A stretch of DNA of 36,043 nucleotides from an uncultured Clostridia bacterium (GTDB lineage: Bacteria; Bacillota; Clostridia; Christensenellales; UBA1242): positions 1 through 36,043 of the forward strand of contig CAKVHY010000013.1 in assembly GCA_934754335.1 (NCBI GenBank). The letters are read 5' to 3'. Shown here in pieces: positions 13,009-21,510 of the stretch (positions within the stretch are counted from its first letter, which is position 1; each line of letters starts with the position of its first letter). The notes beneath the pieces are model-generated. The model searched no databases, had not been told where the DNA came from, and saw only the letters and a list, made by a program, of their open reading frames with translations. The translations under genes were made by a program, and so were the position numbers.

Positions 13009-14960
13009 TAAACAATCCTTTTAAACCATTTCTCAATTTCTTTCTGAGTTATTTCAATAATAATTGGACGTCCGTGTGGACAAAGCAATGTTTTGGTTTC
13101 TTTTAACATTTCAACTAGTATTTCAATTTCACCTTTAGAAAGAATATCATTCGCTTTAACTGCACTCTTGCAAGCACATTTTGCAATATAATCTCTTATA
13201 AATTCAGTATTCTTAGATGTAAATTGACTAGTTGAATCTTTTAATATCAAATCAAAAAATTCTTTTAATGATATATCTTTTAATAACAAAGGAATCGTAT
13301 TAACCTTGAACGAATTTGCACCAAAGTTTTCTAATTCAAAACCTAGCGCTTCCAATTTATCTAAATTTTCTTTAATAAATGAATAATCTGTTACCGTTAA
13401 TTCTAGTACATATGGAACTAACAACATTTGAGAAGGAACATTTGTTTTTTCTATCTCTTTCATGAATTTATCAAAAAGAATTCTTTCATGACCTGCATGT
13501 TGGTCTATCATAAATATTGAAGTCGAATTCTGAACAATTATATATGTATTAAAGATAACGCCCACAATTTTTATATCATCTTTTAAAACTGGAATATCGG
13601 AAAGGTCTTTCATCTCTTGTTGTTCTGCAGTTTGTTTAACTGTTAAATTATATGCCAAGTCATGAGAGAATCCATCATCTGAATTAACTGTTTCCGGCAT
13701 AATATCATCTGATAAAAATTGAGATAATGACTTTCTATTCTCATAAAGCATTCTATCAAAATTTTCATTCTTTTCTTCAAGTTTTAATTCATTTTGACAT
13801 GATTTTGGCTCATCATCAGACAAATCAATCTCTTTTGGATACTCAATGTTTTTGTCAACTTCTTTAGATTTATTGTCATTAACCACATAATTACTGCCAA
13901 AATTAGTGGCAAAAGTATGTAAAGACTTCGTCTCTATTATTTCCTCTTCGTCGAAAGAATTGATTTGTTTGATTGTTGTTGTATTAAACAATTTATCAGA
14001 AATAGAATTTAAAATAAATCCAAATATTTTAGAACTATCTTCAAATCTCACCTCTAATTTATTTGGGTGAACATTTACATCAACGGAATCATATGGTACA
14101 TTTAAATTCAACACATAAAAGGGAAATTGCCCTTTCATTAGAAAATTCTCATACGCTTTAGAAACTGCCACTGACAATTGTTGATTTAAAACATATCTAT
14201 TATTTACTGATAATGTTTGATAGGTTCTATTGGGCTTTGAAAAAGTAGGTTTTCCTATATAACCCTTTAGCGATGCATTCTCGGTTTTGGCGTCTATCTC
14301 TATAAGATTATCAACAACTGATTTTCCATAAATAGAATAGATCGCTTCAAATAAACCGTTACCGGTTGATTGATAAATTAGTTTTCCATCAGCAATATAT
14401 TTTATTGCAATTTCAGGATTTGAAAGAATTAATCTTGATACATAATTAGTTATCTCACTTTCTTCCAACTTAGGCTTCTTTAGAAATTTTGCTCTAGCAG
14501 GAACATTAAAGAACAAATCTTCAACCATAATAGTTGTTCCATTTACACAACCAACAGGAGTAATTTCTTGAATTTCTCCACCAATAACCATTATCATATT
14601 TCCATCATTATCTTTAGTTTTTGATGTCATCGTGGTTCTAGACACAGTTGCTATAGAGCATAAAGCCTCACCTCTAAACCCAAATGTTGCTATGCTATTT
14701 AAATCTAAGGCGTTTGTTATTTTACTAGTACTATGAGGCAGAAACGCTTTCTCAAGGTCGTCCTTCTCAACACCTGAACCATTATCAGATACTCTTATTT
14801 TTGATATACCACCATTCACAATCTCAATTGAAATAGAGTTAGCACCAGCATCAATAGAGTTCTCTATCAACTCCTTAACAACACTGCAAGGTCTCTCAAC
14901 AACTTCACCAGCAGAAATTAAATTGTATATTGATTTATCTAAAATATTAATTTTTGACAT
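13008..14960 (-). CDS. mutL: DNA mismatch repair protein MutL
   Basis: GHKL ATPase that links mismatch recognition by MutS to strand removal. The 650 residues hold an N-terminal ATPase with ENSIDAG, VSDNGSGV and TFGFRGEAL, an acidic linker (about 330-455), and a C-terminal dimerisation/endonuclease domain. The endonuclease motif is D486-QHA-GH-E492-RILF-D497: it follows the DQHA(x)2E(x)4E pattern except that the final Glu is Asp. ACKSAVKA and CPHGRPI complete the metal site. This is the MutL type found in bacteria without MutH. It begins three bases after the mutS stop. Confidence 0.97.
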   Translation of the reverse strand: MSKINILDKSIYNLISAGEVVERPCSVVKELIENSIDAGANSISIEIVNGGISKIRVSDNGSGVEKDDLEKAFLPHSTSKITNALDLNSIATFGFRGEALCSIATVSRTTMTSKTKDNDGNMIMVIGGEIQEITPVGCVNGTTIMVEDLFFNVPARAKFLKKPKLEESEITNYVSRLILSNPEIAIKYIADGKLIYQSTGNGLFEAIYSIYGKSVVDNLIEIDAKTENASLKGYIGKPTFSKPNRTYQTLSVNNRYVLNQQLSVAVSKAYENFLMKGQFPFYVLNLNVPYDSVDVNVHPNKLEVRFEDSSKIFGFILNSISDKLFNTTTIKQINSFDEEEIIETKSLHTFATNFGSNYVVNDNKSKEVDKNIEYPKEIDLSDDEPKSCQNELKLEEKNENFDRMLYENRKSLSQFLSDDIMPETVNSDDGFSHDLAYNLTVKQTAEQQEMKDLSDIPVLKDDIKIVGVIFNTYIIVQNSTSIFMIDQHAGHERILFDKFMKEIEKTNVPSQMLLVPYVLELTVTDYSFIKENLDKLEALGFELENFGANSFKVNTIPLLLKDISLKEFFDLILKDSTSQFTSKNTEFIRDYIAKCACKSAVKANDILSKGEIEILVEMLKETKTLLCPHGRPIIIEITQKEIEKWFKRIV

Positions 14961-14963
14961 TTA

Positions 14964-17573
14964 TTAATCCTTTTTTAAATACGATTTCAATTGTAATATT
15001 ATATCAAAAGCATTTAGAGGAGTTAAGTTATCTGTGTTTATATCTTCTAAAATTGAAATTATTTGACTTGTGGATTGTCTTACTTTATTTAAGTTCTCTT
15101 GATTGCTTGAATTTAACATTTCAAACGTTGACGAACTTTGATTTAAAGCGTTTTGCTCAAGCGTATGCAAGATTTCTTTTGCTCTTGTGATAATCTCTTC
15201 CGGCAAATCTGCTAACGATGCAACTTCAATACCAAACGATCTGTTTGCGCCACCACGTACTATTTTATGCATGAAAATAACACTATTATTAAACTCTTTA
15301 ACTGAGACTTGATAATTTTTAACACCTTCAAGTACGCCTTCAAGTTCTGTTAATTCATGGAAATGTGTTGCAAACAATGTTTTTGCTGTTAAAGTTTTTG
15401 AAATATATTCCATCACACTCCAAGCAATACTTAAGCCATCGAAAGTGCTAGTTCCCCTTCCAACTTCGTCTAGAATAATCAAACTTCTACTGGTTGCATT
15501 CTTAAGAATATTGCTAACTTCTAACATCTCAACCATGAAAGTGCTTTGTCCAACAAGCAAATCATCGCTAGCACCAATTCTTGTAAATATCTTATCAGTT
15601 ATACAAATTTTAGCGCTTGATGCCGGAACGAAACAACCAATATGAGCCATTAGTGTTATTATAGCAACTTGTCTCATATAAGTACTCTTGCCTGCCATAT
15701 TTGGACCGGTAATGATCATAGTTCGTTTATCTGTATTATTTAAGAATGTATCATTTGAAACAAACGTATTATTAACAAGTGCTTCCACAACTGGATGCCT
15801 GCCATCAATAATTTCTATTTCATTTATATTTTTGTTTATTATTGGTTTAACATAATTTCTTTCAACACTAACTGTTGCAAATGAACATAAAACATCAAGC
15901 AAAGATAATGCCTTAGCAGACCTTTGAAAATTTTCAATATGCTTAGATAGTTCTGCACGAATTTGTTTAAACAATTCTTGTTCTAATTCTAATTTTCTAT
16001 CATCTGCATTTAAGATTTTATCTTCCATCTGTTTAAGTTCATCAGTGATAAACCTTTCGCCTGTTGATAATGTTTGTTTTCTTTGATATCTATATGGTAC
16101 AAGTTGTTTTTGACTATTTGTAACTTCAATATAATATCCAAAGACTTTATTATAACTAATTTTTAAATTCTTTATTCCAGTTAGTTCTTTCTCTTTGGCT
16201 TCTAACTCAACAATCCATTTTCTACCAACTTTAGAGATGTTTGCATAATCATCTAATTCTTTATTATAACCGTGCTTAATGAATCCACCATCTTTTAAAA
16301 CGGTTGAACTATCTTCCGCTATCGCATTCTCTAATAATGTGGTTATTTCGTTAAAATCTAGCAAATCTTCATTAATTTTCTTTAAAATTGTGGAATTAAA
16401 CGATAATAATTCCTGCTTTATTTCTGGAATAATAGCCAATGTTGCTTTTAATGCTAAGCAATCTTTAGGATTAATATTGCCATATGCAACTTTGCCAGTC
16501 AACCTTTCCAAGTCGTAGATTTTATATAGTAATTCTCTTAGATTCTCTCTTTTAATTATATTTTTAACTAACTCTTCAACGCCCTTTAATCTGGCATTGA
16601 TTTTAGCATCATTATTCAATGGGCTTTCTATAAATGATTTTAGCATTCTCGCACCCATTGAAGTTTTTGTTTTATCAAGAATCCAAAGTAAAGAACCTTT
16701 TCTCTTTCCATCTTTTAATGTGGCTGTTAATTCCAGATTGCGTCTAGTATTAGCATCTATCTGCATATATTCTTCAGTGTATAAATATTGAACTTTATTA
16801 ATATGAGATAAATTTCTCTTTTGAGTTTCATTTAGATAACTTAATAAAGCACCGGCACTTTGAATGGCGAAATGCTTGTTATTACAGCCAAATTTAGTTA
16901 AAGATTGGCAACAAAGTTGTTGTAACAAGGTGCTACTTGCAGTTTTATACTCAAATGCATTTTCAGCATACTGAGTGAAAGCAGGAACAATCTGCGCTTG
17001 AACGCAAAAAATGTTTTTCAATTCTTCTTTTGCTTCATCATTGCAGATAACTTCCTTCGGAGTTAGCATCACTAAGAAGTCATTTAATTTCGTGATAGTG
17101 TTTCCTTCTGTAAACTCGGTTACAAAGAAATCCCCTGTTGAGATATCAATAACTGAAGCGCCAATGTTATTTTGTGACTTATATATAGAAGCAATATAGT
17201 TATTGCTATTGGCATCTAACATATCACTTTCAATAATAGTACCCGGAGTTATAACTCTCACAACGTCACGTTCAACAAGTGCTTTGCTATTTTTAATTGG
17301 ATCTGAAAGTTGCTCGCAAATTGATACTTTAAACCCCTTTTCGATCAATTTAGAAACGTAGGTATCCACTGCTTTTACGGGAAGCCCGCACATTGGTGCT
17401 CTTTTATCTAATCCACAATCTTTTCCAGTTAGAGTTAAACCTAATTCTCTGCTACAAGTTTCGGCATCATCAAAAAAGACCTCATAAAAATCACCCAATC
17501 TATAAAGTAATATTGTGTCTTTATATTTTTCTTTAGTTTCTAAATAATGTGTCATCATTGGTGTTAGTGCCAT
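14964..17573 (-). CDS. mutS: DNA mismatch repair protein MutS
   Basis: Recognises base mismatches and small loops and recruits MutL. At 869 residues it is full length. The N terminus has the mismatch-reading GDFYEVF motif. The ATPase core has Walker A GPNMAGKST from residue 623, then IFTRIGASDDL, STFMVEMLE, LIILDEVGRGTSTFDG and ATHFHEL. The start ATG 17573 gives the usual MALTPMMTHYLE opening. It lies between miaB (16 bases upstream) and mutL in one operon. Confidence 0.98.
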   Translation of the reverse strand: MALTPMMTHYLETKEKYKDTILLYRLGDFYEVFFDDAETCSRELGLTLTGKDCGLDKRAPMCGLPVKAVDTYVSKLIEKGFKVSICEQLSDPIKNSKALVERDVVRVITPGTIIESDMLDANSNNYIASIYKSQNNIGASVIDISTGDFFVTEFTEGNTITKLNDFLVMLTPKEVICNDEAKEELKNIFCVQAQIVPAFTQYAENAFEYKTASSTLLQQLCCQSLTKFGCNNKHFAIQSAGALLSYLNETQKRNLSHINKVQYLYTEEYMQIDANTRRNLELTATLKDGKRKGSLLWILDKTKTSMGARMLKSFIESPLNNDAKINARLKGVEELVKNIIKRENLRELLYKIYDLERLTGKVAYGNINPKDCLALKATLAIIPEIKQELLSFNSTILKKINEDLLDFNEITTLLENAIAEDSSTVLKDGGFIKHGYNKELDDYANISKVGRKWIVELEAKEKELTGIKNLKISYNKVFGYYIEVTNSQKQLVPYRYQRKQTLSTGERFITDELKQMEDKILNADDRKLELEQELFKQIRAELSKHIENFQRSAKALSLLDVLCSFATVSVERNYVKPIINKNINEIEIIDGRHPVVEALVNNTFVSNDTFLNNTDKRTMIITGPNMAGKSTYMRQVAIITLMAHIGCFVPASSAKICITDKIFTRIGASDDLLVGQSTFMVEMLEVSNILKNATSRSLIILDEVGRGTSTFDGLSIAWSVMEYISKTLTAKTLFATHFHELTELEGVLEGVKNYQVSVKEFNNSVIFMHKIVRGGANRSFGIEVASLADLPEEIITRAKEILHTLEQNALNQSSSTFEMLNSSNQENLNKVRQSTSQIISILEDINTDNLTPLNAFDIILQLKSYLKKD

Positions 17574-17589
17574 AAAATATTTCCGCCTT

Positions 17590-18921
17590 TTATCTTCTTA
17601 CAATTCCGTAAAGTCTATTATTTACCGCCTTCATTACTCTAATTTGATAAAATCTAGATGTGTTATAACCTGCACTATATTGTACCGTAACGGTTTTATT
17701 ATTATCTAGTTTGAAATAACTTTCGCCTTTATCTTGATCTGAGTAATCAAATACTGCATTATATAATTTTCTTTGCATTTTCCTTAAATCTTGTCTTATA
17801 ATTGACCTTTCTAATGCTAATAAATCATTAACTCTTTGTCTTTTAACCAATTCAGGAATTTGCCCTTCCATTTTCTCTGCTGGAGTACCAGTTCTTGGAG
17901 AATATTTGAATGCAAAAATCCCATCAAATCTAACTTCTTTTAATAGATTATATGTATCCATATATTCTTCGTCTGTTTCTGTTGGGAAACCAACGATTAT
18001 ATCTGTTGTAATAGTGCAATCAGGAATACGTTCTCTTATCTTTTTGATTATATCTAGATATTGTTCTCTAGTATACTTCCTATTCATTAACTTTAAAATT
18101 CTATTATTTCCGCTTTGAACTGGCAAGTGAATAACCTTGCAAACTTTATCGTTTCTAGCAATTTCATCTATAACTTCATCACTTAAATCCTTAGGATGAT
18201 TTGTCATAAATCTGATTTTAAAATCACCTTCCACTTCTGAAACCTTTCTCAAAAGATTGGCAAAGTTTACTTCAGGATCATCAACATCATTACCATAACT
18301 ATTAACGTTTTGTCCTAGAAGAGTTACGTATTTATATCCAGCCTTAACTAGGCAATCAACTTCAGCAACAATATCGCCCATTTCTCTGCTTTTTTCTCTG
18401 CCCCTAACGTATGGAACAATGCAATAAGTGCAGAAGTTATCACAACCATAACTTATATTAACCCAAGCATTTGTACCGCTACTTCTTAATGGAGTAACTT
18501 TTTTATGTAATCTTAAATCTTCTTTCCAAACGTCAAAAGTTTGAATTCCATCTTCTAAGAATCTCATTAAGTAATCGCCAAAATAACTTAAATTATATGT
18601 TCCAATAACCAAATCTAGGAAAGGGAACTTTGCTTCCATCTCTTCAACTTTTCCTTCAGCCTGTGGCAAACAACCAGTAACGCAAAGAATTACATTTTTA
18701 TTTTTCTTCTTTAGGTTTTTCAATGCCCCAATATGAGAGAAAATTTTTTGTTCTGCCCCATCACGAATACAGCAGGTATTAAAAACAATAATATCTGCTT
18801 CTTCTTCATTTTCTGCTTCTTTTTCGAAATTCAAGTCCTTTAGAATTCCTGCAATTTTTTCGCTCTCATGAATGTTCATTTGGCATCCATAAGTTTTAAT
18901 AATGTATTTTCTTATATGCAT
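17590..18921 (-). CDS. miaB: tRNA-2-methylthio-N6-dimethylallyladenosine synthase MiaB
   Basis: Radical SAM methylthiotransferase that turns i6A37, made by MiaA, into ms2i6A37. The 443 residues show the N-terminal UPF0004 domain with cluster cysteines C13, C50 and C84, the radical SAM triad C160, C164 and C167 in SYGCDNFCTYCIVPYVRG, and a C-terminal TRAM domain. It is the first gene of the operon and has a consensus promoter and an AAAGGG ribosome site. The sequence TYGCQMNIHES separates MiaB from the related RimO at 28500-29801. Confidence 0.97.
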   Translation of the reverse strand: MHIRKYIIKTYGCQMNIHESEKIAGILKDLNFEKEAENEEEADIIVFNTCCIRDGAEQKIFSHIGALKNLKKKNKNVILCVTGCLPQAEGKVEEMEAKFPFLDLVIGTYNLSYFGDYLMRFLEDGIQTFDVWKEDLRLHKKVTPLRSSGTNAWVNISYGCDNFCTYCIVPYVRGREKSREMGDIVAEVDCLVKAGYKYVTLLGQNVNSYGNDVDDPEVNFANLLRKVSEVEGDFKIRFMTNHPKDLSDEVIDEIARNDKVCKVIHLPVQSGNNRILKLMNRKYTREQYLDIIKKIRERIPDCTITTDIIVGFPTETDEEYMDTYNLLKEVRFDGIFAFKYSPRTGTPAEKMEGQIPELVKRQRVNDLLALERSIIRQDLRKMQRKLYNAVFDYSDQDKGESYFKLDNNKTVTVQYSAGYNTSRFYQIRVMKAVNNRLYGIVRR

Positions 18922-18952
18922 CTCTTTTCCCTTTAAGTTTTGTAATCTCTAT

Positions 18953-18981
18953 ATTATACTAAATTTTAAACATAATTTCAA
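18953..18981 (-). promoter_or_regulatory. Promoter of the miaB-mutS-mutL-miaA operon
   Basis: On the minus strand TTGAAA (18976-18981), a 17-base spacer and TATAAT (18953-18958), giving a leader of about 25 bases. No LexA box is present. Confidence 0.85.
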
Positions 18982-19029
18982 GGTTTTAAAGCCATAATAA
19001 TTATATAAATTATTATTTTTGGTGTTTGC

Positions 19030-21330
19030 ATGAAAAAGACTTTTAAAATTGTTACATACTTAATGCTTTTTTTAGTTATAATCTCATCAGTTTTAACATT
19101 GATGTTTTTTTCGGATATCTATAAAGATAAAGAAGAAATTGCTTTTGATATATCTAAAATTACTAACCCTATAAACACTATGAACTTTAATATTTATGAT
19201 ATTAATGGGAACGAAATAGAAAATGAAAATGATTCATATGTGAACTTAGAAGATATTAGCCCGCTTACAGTTCAGGCATTTATTTCTATTGAAGATAAGA
19301 ATTTCTACGAACACAATGGAATTAATATCAAAAGAATTATAAAGGCATCGTTAAACAATTTGGTTTCACATTCATTTAAGGAAGGTGCGTCCACTATAAG
19401 CCAGCAGTTAATTAAAAACACCCACCTTTCCAGCGAAAAAACGCTTAAAAGAAAGATGAAAGAAATTATAATTACAAAGAAAATGGAGCAACAACTAACT
19501 AAAGATGAAATACTAGAATATTATTTGAATTTAATATACTTTGGAAATAATTCATATGGGATTAAAGAAGCATCAAATAATTATTTTAATAAAGAACCAA
19601 ATGAATTAAGTTTGTCAGAAGGTGCAATGCTTGCAGGGATTATTAAAGCCCCTTCAAAATATTCTCCATATAATAATTATAATCTATGTTTAGAACGAAG
19701 AAACTTGGTTCTAAAAGAAATGTTAAAAGATAACAAAATAACAAGTGAAGAATTTCAGAAAGCATATGATTCAAAAATTGAATTAGCAGATGTAAACTTA
19801 AATTCAAAGACAAATAAAAACTCAAATCTTTATGAGAAATTAGCAGTTCAAGAAGCATCTGAAATATTACAATTAGATTATAAGGATTTAAAAGATTATA
19901 AGATTTATACATATAAAAATTCTATAGAAAGCCAAAATCTAGAAGATATATTTAATGAAAACTCCTACTTTCAAAAAAATTCATTTGGAAACACTCCTAG
20001 CGGAATGGGAATTATTTTAGATAACTCAACTGGTGGCGTAGAAGCAATGGCTGGAAGAAGCGATTACGAACTTAGTAATATAAAAAGACAACCAGGAAGT
20101 GCTATAAAACCAATATTAGTTTTTAGTCCTGCTCTAGAAGAAGGCGTAATCTCACCTGCCACGAAGATATTAGATGAAGAAATAAATATAAATGGATATA
20201 AACCAAATAATGTTGGTGGATTCCATGGTTATGTAAGCGTTCGAGATTCAGTTAGTAAAAGCCTAAATATTCCAGCAATAAAGATTATGGAAAAAGTTGG
20301 CTTAGATAAAAGTAAAGAATTTGCATCAAAGGCAGGAATAGAATTCTCAGATAGAGATAACAACTATGCTATTGCACTTGGCGGTTTTACAAACGGAATT
20401 ACCCTTCAACAACTAACTAATTCATATCTTCCCTACACCAATAACGGAAATTATATAAAATCAACCTTTATTAAAGAAATAAGAAATTCTGAAGGATTGG
20501 TGGTTTACAAACATAATATTAAGAATAAGAAAGTTATGAGTGAAGACACCGCTTATTTGATGACAGACTTGCTTATAAGTGGAGTTAAAGAAGGAACAAG
20601 TAAGAAACTATCTTACTTGCCCTACCAAGTGGCAGGAAAAACTGGTACAGTTGCAATTGAAGGAACCAATTATAATAGCGATGCAATAAGCGTGGCATAC
20701 ACTTCTAATAAAACTATGGGCGTTTGGATAGGAAACTACTCAATGAAACCTGAAGGAAGATTAGAAAGTACAAATAATGGTGGAACATTTGCAACTGCAA
20801 TTATAAAAGATACTTTTGAAAAAGTATATGAAAATGAAAAACCAAAAGATTTTGAAATTCCAAAATCAATTGAAAAAATAGCAATAGACTCTAAATCATA
20901 TGAAGAAAACAGAGTGGAAATTGCTTCCACTCAAACTCCTGAAAGATATAAACTATATGAAGTATTTTCTAAAAGATATTTGCCTAGTGAAACTAGCAAT
21001 AATTTTAATAACTACACATTAAAAGATTTCTCTGCCAAAATAGAAAATAATCAATTAGTAATTAAATTTAATGCAGACGATTATATAGATTATAAAATAT
21101 GCGTTTATTCAAATGGAAAAGAGCAAGTTTTAAACAAACTTGAAAATTGCTCAGAAGATATAATTAGAAAGTTTAATATCTCAGATTTTGATGAATATTT
21201 CAATGTTTATATAAAATATAGCATTGCTGGAGATAAGAAAGAATATATAAGCAATAAGATAAAACTTTATAATAACAAAGAAAATTATTATAGTAATATT
21301 TCAAATAATTCAAGTTTTCTTTGGTTTTAA
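19030..21330 (+). CDS. Class A penicillin-binding protein (PBP1A-like)
   Basis: Bifunctional cell-wall enzyme that polymerises glycan strands and cross-links peptides outside the membrane. The 766 residues run: membrane anchor (about 7-29); glycosyltransferase 51 domain with EDKNFYEHNG, GASTISQQLIKN, and the later EYYLNLIYFGNNSYGI and AGIIKAP; transpeptidase domain with S357-AIK, S411-LN and K537-TG; then about 120 residues of lysine- and asparagine-rich, probably beta-rich tail. ATG 19030 has only a weak GGTG upstream. It stands alone between the divergent miaB operon and the convergent LRR gene. Confidence 0.95.
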   Translation: MKKTFKIVTYLMLFLVIISSVLTLMFFSDIYKDKEEIAFDISKITNPINTMNFNIYDINGNEIENENDSYVNLEDISPLTVQAFISIEDKNFYEHNGINIKRIIKASLNNLVSHSFKEGASTISQQLIKNTHLSSEKTLKRKMKEIIITKKMEQQLTKDEILEYYLNLIYFGNNSYGIKEASNNYFNKEPNELSLSEGAMLAGIIKAPSKYSPYNNYNLCLERRNLVLKEMLKDNKITSEEFQKAYDSKIELADVNLNSKTNKNSNLYEKLAVQEASEILQLDYKDLKDYKIYTYKNSIESQNLEDIFNENSYFQKNSFGNTPSGMGIILDNSTGGVEAMAGRSDYELSNIKRQPGSAIKPILVFSPALEEGVISPATKILDEEININGYKPNNVGGFHGYVSVRDSVSKSLNIPAIKIMEKVGLDKSKEFASKAGIEFSDRDNNYAIALGGFTNGITLQQLTNSYLPYTNNGNYIKSTFIKEIRNSEGLVVYKHNIKNKKVMSEDTAYLMTDLLISGVKEGTSKKLSYLPYQVAGKTGTVAIEGTNYNSDAISVAYTSNKTMGVWIGNYSMKPEGRLESTNNGGTFATAIIKDTFEKVYENEKPKDFEIPKSIEKIAIDSKSYEENRVEIASTQTPERYKLYEVFSKRYLPSETSNNFNNYTLKDFSAKIENNQLVIKFNADDYIDYKICVYSNGKEQVLNKLENCSEDIIRKFNISDFDEYFNVYIKYSIAGDKKEYISNKIKLYNNKENYYSNISNNSSFLWF

Positions 21331-21334
21331 AAAA

Positions 21335-21366
21335 GGCTATAGATTTTAATGTCTATAGTCTTTTTT
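21335..21366. terminator. Bidirectional terminator after the PBP gene
   Basis: A stem of seven perfect pairs, 21337-21343 with 21352-21358, extended by a G-T pair, with six T after it in the plus direction and six T on the minus strand before 21335. Confidence 0.82.
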
Positions 21367-21510
21367 ATGTTATATATTAACGAAGATACTAAATTATTTG
21401 TTAATGTATCGTCTCACATATTGCTAATATAACGCAGAATTTTATTTGTTACACATAATCCATTAATTTTAAATATAATATTAAAATTTAATTAAATAGT
21501 TTAAACATTT

